Source: Uliginosibacterium sp036017065
GTDB taxonomy: Bacteria; Pseudomonadota; Gammaproteobacteria; Burkholderiales; Rhodocyclaceae
NCBI RefSeq assembly: GCF_036017065.1
Contig: NZ_JAYXHR010000001.1
Location: 434,001-498,000 of the forward strand
Direction of reading: 5' to 3'
Length of the DNA stretch: 64,000 nucleotides
Positions 55,626 through 64,000 of the stretch are shown here, in pieces (the stretch's first letter is position 1; each line of letters begins with the position of its first letter). The position numbers were made by a program, and so were the translations under genes. The notes beneath the pieces were generated by a model. The model saw nothing but the letters and a program-made list of their open reading frames with translations. It had not been told where the DNA came from and did no database searches.

Positions 55626-56536
55626 TGGGCGCGCGCAACGATCATGGGCAGGCACGCGAGCAAGAACGCGAAAAACCACGCGAGCACTATCACGAGCGCG
55701 TGCCGGCGATGCCTCCCCTGCTCTCCGATTTCGACATCCAGCTGCACCTGCTGCTGGAAGGCGTGTTCCTCAAGTACCAGCACGACTTCCGCAACTACAC
55801 GCGCTCGTCCTTGCGCCGTCGCGTGCAGCAGGCGATGGAACACTTCGGTTGCACCACCGTGTCCGGCCTGCAGGACAAGGTGCTCAACGACGCCGAGCTG
55901 TTCGGCCGCATGCTGCAGTTCTTCACCGTGCAGCATTCCGAGATGTTCCGCGACCCGCAGCATTTCCGCCTGCTGGCGGACGAGGTGCTGCCGATGCTGG
56001 CCACCTACCCGTCCATCAAGGTGTGGGTGGCGGGCTGCAGCAGTGGCGAGGAAGTCTGGTCGCTGGCCATCCTGCTGCACGAGCAGGGCCTGCTGGAGCG
56101 CAGCGTGATCTACGCCACCGACATCAACGCCCAGGCCCTGCGCGCGGCCGAATCCGGCATCTACGCCACGAGCCGCATCGCCCAGTTCAGTACCAGCTAC
56201 CTGGAGGCCGGCGGCCGGCGTTCGCTGTCGGACTACTACCACGCCGCCTACGACAAGGCGGTGTTCGATCGCGACCTGCGCCGCCACATGGTTTTCGCCG
56301 ATCACAGCCTGGCCACGGACAACGTGTTCTCCGAGGTGCACCTGGTGTCCTGCCGCAACGTGCTGATCTATTTCGACCGGCGCCTGCAGGACCGAGCCCT
56401 CCGGCTGTTCCGCGAATCGCTGGTGCCGCGTGGCTACCTGAGCCTGGGCTCCAAGGAGAGCCTGGCGTTCTCCGAGCATGGCGATGCGTTCGCGCCGCTG
56501 CACGCCGAGCAGCGCATCTACCAGCTTCGTACGTGA
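55622..56536 (+). CDS. CheR-type protein methyltransferase
   Basis: SAM-dependent glutamate methyltransferase fold, 304 aa. The N-terminal helical domain (about 35-105) is followed by the SAM site VAGCSSGEEVWSL and the VSCRNVLIYF segment typical of CheR. The hydrophilic N-terminal 30 residues are extra. It lies in a kinase-cheR-cheB-kinase operon without chemoreceptor, cheA or cheW, so the substrate is probably not a chemotaxis receptor in the usual sense. The ATG overlaps the upstream stop (ATGA). Confidence 0.9.
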
Positions 56537-56541
56537 GGGGC

Positions 56542-57138
56542 ATGTCCATGGAACGGCTGAAAATTGTGGTCATCGGAGCATCGGCGGGCGGGGTGGACGC
56601 CCTCATCACGCTGCTGCGCGAGTTGCCCGCCAGCTTCCACGTGCCGGTGATGCTCGTGCTGCACGTGCCGCCGGACCAGCCCAGCCTGCTGTCGCAGGTG
56701 CTGGCGTTCCACTGCGCCCTGCAGTTCGTGGAAGCCCAGGACAAGCAGCCGCTGGAAGCCGGCTGGGTGTATTGCGCGCCGCCTGGCTGCCACATGATGG
56801 TGGAGCCGGACGGCTATGTATCCCTGAGCGTGGACCCGCCCGTGAACCTTTCGCGCCCCTCGATTGACCTGTTGTTCGAATCGGCCGCCCACGCCTACGG
56901 CCCCGACGTGCTGGCCGTACTGCTCAGTGGCGCCAGCGACGACGGCGCAGCCGGCATGCAGTCGGTGTTCACACTCGGCGGCCAGGGCTGGGCCCAGGCG
57001 GCGGAAGAAGCGGCGGTGCCGACCATGCCGCTGGCCGCGCTGGCACGCAACCCGCGGTGCGCCGAACTGCCCTTGCGCGCGATGACCGACCGCTTGCTGG
57101 GACTGCAGCAGAAAGTGGCGCTGGAGGTGTCCGCATGA
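56542..57138 (+). CDS. CheB-type methylesterase domain protein
   Basis: Protein of 198 aa comprising only the CheB catalytic domain: S14 in GASAGG, H41 in VLHVPP and D134 in SGASDDGAAG form the expected triad. It has no receiver domain, so it is not regulated by direct phosphorylation as classical CheB is; the receivers of the flanking kinases may supply control. Five bases separate it from cheR, and it overlaps the following kinase by 4 bp. Confidence 0.9.
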   Translation: MSMERLKIVVIGASAGGVDALITLLRELPASFHVPVMLVLHVPPDQPSLLSQVLAFHCALQFVEAQDKQPLEAGWVYCAPPGCHMMVEPDGYVSLSVDPPVNLSRPSIDLLFESAAHAYGPDVLAVLLSGASDDGAAGMQSVFTLGGQGWAQAAEEAAVPTMPLAALARNPRCAELPLRAMTDRLLGLQQKVALEVSA

Positions 57139-58298
57139 AATCTGAAAAGCTCTCGCAGGACGGCATGACGGCGCCGGCCAAGATCCTCGTCGTGGACGAC
57201 ACGGAGCAGAACCTCATCGCGATGCTGGGCCTGCTGGACAGTCCCGATCTCGAAATCCTGACCGCCTCGTCCGGCAACACCGCGCTGGAGATCCTCCTGC
57301 GCGAGGATGACATCGCCCTGGCACTGCTGGACGTGCAGATGCCGGACATGGACGGTTTCGAGCTGGCCGAGTTGATCCGCGGCACCGAACGCACCCGCAG
57401 CATCCCGCTGATCTTCCTGACCGCGGCCTCGCACGACCCGTTGCGCACTTTCCGGGGCTACGAAGCCGGTGCGGTGGACTTCCTGTACAAGCCCTTCGAT
57501 CCGTTCAGCCTGCGCTCCAAGGTCGGCATCTTCGCCGAGCTGCACCGCCAGCGGCGGCGCATCGCCCAGCAGGTGGAGGACCTGAGCAACGCGCTGCAGC
57601 TCAACGAACTGTTCAGCGCGGTGCTGGCCCACGACCTGCGCAATCCGCTGATCGCCATCCGGCATCTGGCTGAGTCCATGGCCAGCAACGAGAACGCCAC
57701 GGTCGCGCGCAACTCCAGCCTCATCCTGGACAGCAGCAAGCGCATGTCGCGGATGATCCACCAGTTGCTGGAGCTGGCCCGCCTGCGCAGCGGCGCAATG
57801 ATGCTCAACCTGCAGAACGTCGACCTGGCCGAAACCTGCCGGCGCATCTGCGCGGAATTCGCCCCGCTGGACGAAGCCGGGCGCATGGTCATGCAGCAGG
57901 TGGGTGACACCCGCGGCGTGTTCGACGACGACCGCATGGCGCAGGTGATTTCCAACCTGCTGGGCAATGCGCTGGAGCACGGCCCCGCCGGGCAGCCGGT
58001 GAAGCTCGGGGTCGACGGCCGCCACCCGGACACGCTCAGCATCACCGTCAACAACCGCGGCACCCTGCACACGGTGGATCCGGCCGAGCTGTTCAAGCCC
58101 TTCACCAGCGGCAACCGTACGGACACGGTGCATCACCTGCAGGGCCTGGGGCTGGGCTTGCACATCGTGGAGCGTTTCGTCAGCGTCCACGGCGGCAAGG
58201 TGGACGTGGACTCCAGCCTGCGGGACGGCACGACCTTCAGCGTCACCATCCCCCGCCGCCGGCCCGCCGGCAAAGTGGCCGCCGAGTTCCCCCGCTAG
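57135..58298 (+). CDS. Receiver-histidine kinase fusion
   Basis: Soluble 387-aa protein. Order: receiver (about 15-135; D66 in LLDVQMPDMDG, K in YKPFDP), HisKA with H166 (LAHDLRNPLIA) and HATPase_c (about 260-375; GLGLGLHIVERF). The N-terminal receiver means it is probably driven by the triple-receiver kinase at the head of the operon. The glycine box is intact, while the region around NNRGTLHT replaces the usual D-x-G-x-G box and lacks the acidic residue, so ATP handling may be altered. Confidence 0.88.
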   Translation: MKSEKLSQDGMTAPAKILVVDDTEQNLIAMLGLLDSPDLEILTASSGNTALEILLREDDIALALLDVQMPDMDGFELAELIRGTERTRSIPLIFLTAASHDPLRTFRGYEAGAVDFLYKPFDPFSLRSKVGIFAELHRQRRRIAQQVEDLSNALQLNELFSAVLAHDLRNPLIAIRHLAESMASNENATVARNSSLILDSSKRMSRMIHQLLELARLRSGAMMLNLQNVDLAETCRRICAEFAPLDEAGRMVMQQVGDTRGVFDDDRMAQVISNLLGNALEHGPAGQPVKLGVDGRHPDTLSITVNNRGTLHTVDPAELFKPFTSGNRTDTVHHLQGLGLGLHIVERFVSVHGGKVDVDSSLRDGTTFSVTIPRRRPAGKVAAEFPR

Positions 58299-58306
58299 CC
58301 CCCGCC

Positions 58307-58326
58307 CCCGGCGCCCGCCCGCCGGG
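58307..58326 (+). other. GC-rich hairpin downstream of the receiver-kinase gene
   Basis: CCCGGCG and CGCCGGG arms around CCCGCC, eight bases past the stop. No T-run follows, so it is a possible but not proven terminator. The rest of the 314-base gap to glgB contains the site at 58445 and no gene. Confidence 0.4.
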
Positions 58327-58444
58327 AAGAACCGCAACAGGGCCGGCAGCCCGCTCAAGACTCAAGACATTACGTGCCCGGATGGCCGCCGGAGGCCTCA
58401 GCTCGCACGCATATTGCTAGCCTTTCAAGCGTAACGCTGCACTG

Positions 58445-58462
58445 CGTCATCCGCCTCCTACA
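58445..58462 (-). promoter_or_regulatory. Near-match to the 18-bp stress site, upstream of glgB
   Basis: On the minus strand TGTAGGAGGCGGATGACG keeps TGTAGGA and TGAC at the correct spacing but ends in G, not A. It is 150 bases before glgB and is in reverse orientation to the four other sites. Confidence 0.35.
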
Positions 58463-58612
58463 AGGGCTTTGGATTTGTCCGACACGGGGCCGCTGCCGCA
58501 TCGCATACCTTTGCCAGATACGAACTGACAAGGCGCGGGTGTCACCAGCACGTCGACGGTGACATCCACCGGCCCTGCCAGTAAGCGGGATCAACCAGCC
58601 AACGAGGTTGCA

Positions 58613-60547
58613 GTGGACAACAGCAGCGACATACAGCCCCATACCGCCCTTCTCGACGCAGGGGCGGGGCCGACCGGCGTTTCACGCCTGTCGTCGCTGG
58701 ATATCTACCTGTTCCGCGAAGGCAACCACCACGGCCTGCACCACCATCTTGGTGCCCATGCCCGCCCCGAGGGCGGCGTCAGCTTCGCCGTGTGGGCGCC
58801 CGCCGCCCGCGAGGTCTCGCTGGTGGGTGATTTCAATGGCTGGCAGCCGGTGCCCATGTACCCGCGCTGGGACAGTTCCGGCATTTGGGAACTGTCCGAC
58901 GCGGGCGCCCAGGTCGGCCAGTGCTACAAGTACCGGATCGTCGGCGCCGACGGCAGCACGGTGTGGAAGGCGGACCCGCTGGCCTTGGCCTCCGAGGAGG
59001 CGCCGCGCACGGCATCCATCGTCACCCGGCTGGACTACGACTGGCAGGACCGCGAGTGGATGCACGGCCGTGGCGCACGCAACGCGCTGGATGCACCGTG
59101 GTCGATCTACGAACTGCACCTCGGCTCCTGGCGCACGCCGGAAGGCCGCCGCTTCTTCGGCTACCGCGAGATGGCCCAGCCGCTGGCGCACTACCTCGTG
59201 GAGATGGGTTTCACCCACATCGAGCTGATGCCGCTGACGGAGCATCCGTTCTACGGCTCCTGGGGCTACCAGACCACCGGCTACTTCGCGGCCAGCTCGC
59301 GCTACGGCAGCCCGCAGGACCTGATGTACCTGATCGACACCCTGCACCAGCACGGCATCGGCGTGATCATGGACTGGGCGCCGTCGCACTTCCCGAACGA
59401 CCCGCACGGCCTGGCGCATTTCGACGGCACCGCGCTGTACGAGCACCAGGACCCGCGCCGCGGCTTCCACCCGGAGTGGAACAGCCACATCTTCAACTAC
59501 GGCCGCAACGAGGTACGCGCCTTCCTGATCAGCAGCGCGCTGTTCTGGCTGGAGAAATACCACGTCGATGCGCTGCGGGTGGATGCCGTGGCCTCGATGC
59601 TGTACCTGGACTACGCCCGCCGCGAAGGCGAATGGCTGCCCAACGAGTACGGCGGCCGCGAGAACCTCGAAGCCGTCGCCTTCCTGCAGCAGCTCAACGC
59701 CGCCGCCTACCGCGACCACCCGGACGTGCAGATGATTGCCGAGGAGTCCACCTCCTGGCCCGGCGTCACCCGACCGGTACACCTCGGCGGTCTGGGCTTC
59801 GGCATGAAGTGGAACATGGGCTGGATGCACGACACGCTGAACTACTTCGGCCGCGAGTCCATCCATCGCCGCTTCCACCACAACGACATCACCTTCAGCC
59901 TCGTCTACGCGTTCAGCGAGAACTTCGTGCTGCCGCTGTCGCACGACGAGGTGGTGTACGGCAAGGGCTCCCTGCTCGCCCGCCAGCGCGGCGACCGCTG
60001 GCAGCAGTTCGCCAACCTGCGCGCCATGCTCGGCTACATGTGGGGCCACCCCGGCAAGAAGCTGCTCTTCATGGGCGGTGAGTTCGGCCAGCCGGAAGAG
60101 TGGAGCCACGAGGCCCAGCTGGGCTGGCACCTGCTCGAAGTCATCGAACACCGCGGGCTGAGCCAGTGGGTACGCGACCTCAACCGTTGCTACCGCGAGC
60201 AACCCGCCCTGCACCGCCGCGATTTCGACGGCGGTGGCTTCCAGTGGGTGGAAAGCAACGACGCCGACCAGAGCGTGCTGGCTTTCCTGCGCTACGCGGA
60301 CAACGCCGCGCCGGTCCTGGTGGTGTGCAACCTCACGCCGGTGCCGCGCCCCTTCCATCGCCTCGGCGTGCCCACTGCCGGTTACTGGCGCGAACTGCTC
60401 AACAGCGACGCCGTGGAATACGGCGGCAGCGGCATCGGCAACCACGGTGGCGTCCACAGCCAAGCACAGACCTGGGGCGCGTTCCCGCACAGCCTCACGC
60501 TGCATCTGCCGCCACTGTCCACCCTCATCCTGGCCGCCCCGCCCTAG
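58613..60547 (+). CDS. glgB: 1,4-alpha-glucan branching enzyme GlgB
   Basis: Introduces alpha-1,6 branches in glycogen. About 644 aa: an N-terminal CBM48 domain (about 65-165; FAVWAPAAREVSLVGDFNGW) and a GH13 barrel with the catalytic Asp in ALRVDAVASM, Glu in MIAEEST and Asp in LSHDEVVYG, plus a C-terminal beta domain. GTG at 58613 is chosen because GAGG precedes it; GTG at 58559 would add 18 residues. A short N-terminus compared with E. coli lacks the extra N1 module. Heads glgB-glgC-glgX. Confidence 0.93.
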   Translation: MDNSSDIQPHTALLDAGAGPTGVSRLSSLDIYLFREGNHHGLHHHLGAHARPEGGVSFAVWAPAAREVSLVGDFNGWQPVPMYPRWDSSGIWELSDAGAQVGQCYKYRIVGADGSTVWKADPLALASEEAPRTASIVTRLDYDWQDREWMHGRGARNALDAPWSIYELHLGSWRTPEGRRFFGYREMAQPLAHYLVEMGFTHIELMPLTEHPFYGSWGYQTTGYFAASSRYGSPQDLMYLIDTLHQHGIGVIMDWAPSHFPNDPHGLAHFDGTALYEHQDPRRGFHPEWNSHIFNYGRNEVRAFLISSALFWLEKYHVDALRVDAVASMLYLDYARREGEWLPNEYGGRENLEAVAFLQQLNAAAYRDHPDVQMIAEESTSWPGVTRPVHLGGLGFGMKWNMGWMHDTLNYFGRESIHRRFHHNDITFSLVYAFSENFVLPLSHDEVVYGKGSLLARQRGDRWQQFANLRAMLGYMWGHPGKKLLFMGGEFGQPEEWSHEAQLGWHLLEVIEHRGLSQWVRDLNRCYREQPALHRRDFDGGGFQWVESNDADQSVLAFLRYADNAAPVLVVCNLTPVPRPFHRLGVPTAGYWRELLNSDAVEYGGSGIGNHGGVHSQAQTWGAFPHSLTLHLPPLSTLILAAPP

Positions 60548-60640
60548 TGCCCTTGGCGAGTTCCCCGCGAGCTCATGGCAAGTGTGCCCCCATACACCAT
60601 ACCCCCCGACTGAAATACCCCTCGCTAAGGAAACACAATC

Positions 60641-61855
60641 ATGATCGCCGGCAAGAACGTCCTCGCGTTCGTCATGGCAGGTGGAGAAGGAAGCCGACTC
60701 CACCCTCTCACCGCCGAACGCTCCAAGCCCTCGGTCCCGTTCAACGGCAAGCACCGCATCGTGGATTTCGTGCTGTCCAACCTGGTGAACTCCGAGATCT
60801 ACAGCGTCTACCTGCTGGTGCAGTACAAGTCGCAGTCGCTGATCGAGCACGTGCGCAAGTCCTGGGTCATGACGCCCTTCCTGCCGCACCAGTTCATCAC
60901 CGTCGTGCCGCCGCAGATGCACCACGGCGCCGCCTGGTTCCAGGGCACCGCCGACGCGGTGTGCCAGAACATCCACCTCATCAACCTGGTGAAGCCCGAC
61001 CTGGTGGCGGTGTTCGGCGCCGACCACGTGTACCGCATGGACGTGCGCCAGATGGTGCAGCACCACGTCGACACCCAGGCGCACGTGTCGGTCGCCGCCC
61101 TGCCCGTCCCGGTCTCGCAGTGCGACCAGTTCGGCATCATCCGCACCAACAGCGACACCCGCATCACCGCCTTCGAGGAGAAGCCGCGCACGGCCGACTC
61201 CATGCCCGGCCGCCCCGGTTTCACGCTGGCCTCGATGGGCAACTACATCTTTTCCACCGACGTGCTGCTCGATGCCCTGAACGAAGCGCACAGCAAGGGC
61301 GAGAACGACTTCGGCAAGCACATCCTGCCGCGCCTGACGAAGACGCACAAAGTGGTGGCCTACGACTTCGCCACCAACAAGGTGCCCGGCGTGCAGGAGT
61401 ACGAAGAGGCCGGCTACTGGCGTGACGTGGGCACCATCGACGCCTACTTCGCCGCCAACTTCGACACCATCGGCGAGCGTCCGCGCTTCCGCATGACCAA
61501 TCCGCAATGGCCGATCTACGCCTCACCCGACCAGGTGGAAGCCGCGCAGATCATCGACGGCCAGTTGCGCAACTCGTCCATCGGTGCCGGCTGCGTGCTG
61601 CGCGGCGCCCGCATCAACGGCGCACTGCTGCGTCGCGAGGTGGTGGTGGAAGAGGATGCCGAGATCACGGAAAGCATCATTATGGACCGCACCGTCATCG
61701 GTCGCGGCGCCAAGGTGCGGCGCGCGATCATCGACCAGAACAACATCGTGCGGCCAGGTGACCGCATCGGCTTCGATCCGGCGCGGGACCGCGAGCGCGG
61801 TTTCCACGTGAGCGAGCAAGGCATCGTGGTGGTGGGACGCGGGCAGCTTCGCTGA
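60641..61855 (+). CDS. glgC: Glucose-1-phosphate adenylyltransferase GlgC
   Basis: Makes ADP-glucose, the committed step to glycogen. The 404-aa protein shows the nucleotide-binding AGGEGSRLHPLTAERSKP, the FNGKHRIVDFVLSN substrate region, and the C-terminal left-handed beta-helix (about 290-395) that carries allosteric sites. Length is normal. AAGGAAACACAATC precedes the ATG. It follows glgB by 93 bases with no terminator between. Confidence 0.96.
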   Translation: MIAGKNVLAFVMAGGEGSRLHPLTAERSKPSVPFNGKHRIVDFVLSNLVNSEIYSVYLLVQYKSQSLIEHVRKSWVMTPFLPHQFITVVPPQMHHGAAWFQGTADAVCQNIHLINLVKPDLVAVFGADHVYRMDVRQMVQHHVDTQAHVSVAALPVPVSQCDQFGIIRTNSDTRITAFEEKPRTADSMPGRPGFTLASMGNYIFSTDVLLDALNEAHSKGENDFGKHILPRLTKTHKVVAYDFATNKVPGVQEYEEAGYWRDVGTIDAYFAANFDTIGERPRFRMTNPQWPIYASPDQVEAAQIIDGQLRNSSIGAGCVLRGARINGALLRREVVVEEDAEITESIIMDRTVIGRGAKVRRAIIDQNNIVRPGDRIGFDPARDRERGFHVSEQGIVVVGRGQLR

Positions 61856-61972
61856 CGCGCCACGCCATACGGTATTCCAGAGGAGGAGGCCGAGGTGCCA
61901 CCGCCACAGCGTGAGGCTGCGGCAGTGGCCGGTCTTGACGCGCCTGTCGCGCGCCGACACACAAGGATGAAA

Positions 61973-64000
61973 ATGGACGCAACCACTACAAGCGGCGCTG
62001 TGAACGATCCGCACGCCGTCATCGACAAGCATGCATCGATCGCCGCGCAGAGCGTCTGGCGCGGTACCCCCTATCCGCTGGGCGCCACCTGGGACGGCAT
62101 GGGGGTGAACTTCGCCCTGTTCTCCCAGCATGCCCAGAAAGTCGAGCTGTGTCTGTTCAACCACGATGGTCGGCGCGAACTGAGCCGCATCGAGATGATC
62201 GAGCGCACCAACTTCGTGTGGCACTGCTACCTGCCCGGCATCCGTCCCGGTCAGCTCTACGGCTACCGCGTGCACGGCCCCTACGAGCCGGAGAACGGCC
62301 ATCGCTTCAACCCCAACAAGCTATTGCTGGATCCGTACGCCCGCGCCATCGTCGGCCGCCTGCGCTGGAGCGACGCGCATTTCGGCTACCGCGTCGGCAG
62401 CAAGCGCGAGGACCTGTCCTTCGACCAGCGGGATTCCGCTTCCGGCATGCCGAAGTGCCAGGTCGTCGACAGCGCCTTTTCCTGGGGTGACGACAGGCCG
62501 CCGCGCACGCCCTGGCAGGACACGGTGATCTACGAGACCCACGTCAAGGGCTTCACGCAACTGCACCCCGGCATTCCCGAACACCTGCGCGGCACCTACG
62601 CCGGGCTGGCCTCGCCGGCAGCGATCGCCCACTTCAAGCGCCTGGGCATCACGGCTGTCGAACTTCTGCCGGTGCACCACTTCATCGATGACAAGCGGCT
62701 GGTGCAGGAGAACCTGCGCAACTACTGGGGCTACAACAGCCTCGGCTTCTTCGCGCCGGACATGCGCTACAGCGCTACCGGCGACATCAACGAATTCAAG
62801 TCCATGGTGCGCACGCTGCACGCCGCCGGGCTGGAGGTCATCCTCGACGTGGTCTACAACCACACCGCGGAAGGCAACCAGATGGGGCCGACGCTGAGCT
62901 TCCGCGGCATCGACAACGCTACCTACTACCGCCTCGGCGGCGAAGGCAAGCGGCACTATATCGACTACACCGGCACCGGCAATACGCTGCACACGCGCAA
63001 CCCGGTGGTGCTGCAGCTGATTGCCGACAGCCTGCGCTACTGGGTGACGGAGATGCACGTCGACGGCTTCCGCTTTGACCTGGCCAGCACGCTGGCCCGC
63101 GAGGAGGCTGCCTACGACTTCTACAGCGGCTTCCTGGACATCATGCGGCAGGACCCGGTGCTCAACTGCGTGAAGCTGATCGCCGAGCCCTGGGACATCG
63201 GCGAAGGCGGCTACCAGGTGGGCGGCTTTCCCCCCGGCTGGTCGGAGTGGAACGGCAAATACCGCGACGACCTGCGCTCCTACTGGAAGGGCGATGGCGG
63301 CGTGATCGGCGAGGTGGCGTATCGGCTTTCCGGCTCCAGCGACATCTATACCTACTCGGGTCGCGGTCCGACTGCGAGCGTCAATTTCATCACCGCCCAC
63401 GACGGCTTCACGCTGAACGACCTGGTCAGCTACAACGACAAGCACAACGAGGCCAACCACGAGGACAACCGCGACGGCGAATCCCACAATCGCAGCTGGA
63501 ACTGCGGCGCCGAGGGTCCCACCGACGATCCGCAGATCAACGCGCTGCGCGCGCGCCAGGCACGCAACATGATGGCCACCCTGCTGCTGTCGCAAGGCGT
63601 GCCGATGATCCTGTCCGGCGACGAGATGCGACGCACCCAGGGCGGCAATAACAATGCCTACTGCCAGGACAGCGAGATCAGCTGGCAGGACTGGAATCTC
63701 GGCGAAGAGCAGCAGCAGATGATCGACTTCACGGCCGAGGTCATCCGCCTGCGCAACGCCCATCCGCTGTTCCGCCGCCGTACCTTCTTCCGCGGCATCG
63801 AGGTGCATGAAGGCAACAAGGACATCACCTGGCTGTCGCCCGACGGCCACGAGATGACCGATGCCGAATGGAGCCAGACCTTCGCACGCTGCATCGGCGT
63901 GTTCCTGTCCGGCAAGGGCCTCGCCGAGCACGGCGAATGGGGCCAGCCGATCGAGGATGACGACCTCGTGTTGCTGCTCAATGCCCACCACGAGGAGATC
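61973..64000 (+). CDS. glgX: Glycogen debranching enzyme GlgX, 3' end beyond window
   Basis: Open for 676 codons to the window edge, with no stop. It encodes a GH13 isoamylase-type enzyme with an N-terminal CBM48 domain (about 30-130), the catalytic residues D369 (FRFDLAS), E405 (LIAEPWD) and D477 (TAHDGFT), and the insertion DKHNEANHEDNRDG typical of GlgX. It removes the short outer branches left by glycogen phosphorylase. ATG 61973 has AAGGATGAAA ahead; ATG 61967 is in frame but too close to that site. Usual family length is about 700 residues, so little is missing. Confidence 0.95.
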   Translation, partial: MDATTTSGAVNDPHAVIDKHASIAAQSVWRGTPYPLGATWDGMGVNFALFSQHAQKVELCLFNHDGRRELSRIEMIERTNFVWHCYLPGIRPGQLYGYRVHGPYEPENGHRFNPNKLLLDPYARAIVGRLRWSDAHFGYRVGSKREDLSFDQRDSASGMPKCQVVDSAFSWGDDRPPRTPWQDTVIYETHVKGFTQLHPGIPEHLRGTYAGLASPAAIAHFKRLGITAVELLPVHHFIDDKRLVQENLRNYWGYNSLGFFAPDMRYSATGDINEFKSMVRTLHAAGLEVILDVVYNHTAEGNQMGPTLSFRGIDNATYYRLGGEGKRHYIDYTGTGNTLHTRNPVVLQLIADSLRYWVTEMHVDGFRFDLASTLAREEAAYDFYSGFLDIMRQDPVLNCVKLIAEPWDIGEGGYQVGGFPPGWSEWNGKYRDDLRSYWKGDGGVIGEVAYRLSGSSDIYTYSGRGPTASVNFITAHDGFTLNDLVSYNDKHNEANHEDNRDGESHNRSWNCGAEGPTDDPQINALRARQARNMMATLLLSQGVPMILSGDEMRRTQGGNNNAYCQDSEISWQDWNLGEEQQQMIDFTAEVIRLRNAHPLFRRRTFFRGIEVHEGNKDITWLSPDGHEMTDAEWSQTFARCIGVFLSGKGLAEHGEWGQPIEDDDLVLLLNAHHEEI

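Noticed and set aside
58682..61507. Minus-strand open frame of over 900 codons spanning glgB and glgC
   Set aside because: It runs opposite two intact, conserved genes and across their intergenic gap; it has no domain or ribosome site.

Overview
The window is about 64 kb of GC-rich (roughly 65% by eye), gene-dense bacterial chromosome. Gene content and order (smc-zipA-ligA, a dap cluster holding pilU, ilvE/zinc-finger/waaF, a pflBA pair, stressosome genes, glg genes) point to a betaproteobacterium. A Rhodocyclales- or Neisseriales-like member is my guess; there is no rRNA or other marker here to fix the family. I see no insertion sequence, prophage or CRISPR array. There are two tRNA genes, Thr(UGU) and Leu(UAA).

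Layout, housekeeping half (1-41 kb): an envelope set (M23 peptidase, small coiled-coil membrane protein, bactofilin, NfeD); a convergent SOS mutagenesis operon imuA-imuB-dnaE2 with a perfect-consensus LexA box; smc-zipA-ligA on the minus strand; dapC-dapD-pilU-dapE-prmB on the plus strand (lysine/peptidoglycan precursor synthesis, twitching ATPase, ribosomal protein L3 methylation); nudJ-mnmA on the minus strand; ilvE, a CHCC zinc-finger protein and waaF; small conserved genes (yheT, yjfB-like, yajQ, ppnP, DUF2788) with a 106-bp palindrome between ppnP and yajQ; a NarX/NarL-type kinase-regulator pair, a diguanylate cyclase, mfd, and pflB-pflA behind a well-placed FNR-type site.

Accessory half (41.4-58.3 kb): beyond tRNA-Leu lies a stress and signalling region. 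It holds a hemerythrin-like protein, large-subunit catalase KatE, a phospholipase D-family protein that has lost a key residue in each HKD motif, a DUF2383/PA2169-type protein, and a complete RsbR-RsbS-RsbT stressosome module. The module is followed by an ATPase-PP2C phosphatase fusion and a hybrid kinase with two ATPase domains. Then come a degenerate kinase-like protein, a PRC-barrel protein, and a four-gene module made of a triple-receiver hybrid kinase, CheR, CheB and a REC-kinase.

Four promoter regions in this half carry the same 18-bp partial dyad (TGTARG-N8-GACA). They lie before hemerythrin, between DUF2383 and rsbR, between the kinase-like and PRC-barrel genes, and before the triple-receiver kinase. 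A poorer copy lies upstream of glgB. I infer an unnamed regulon that ties the stressosome to stress-protection genes. The window ends in glgB-glgC-glgX (glycogen metabolism), with glgX cut by the window edge.
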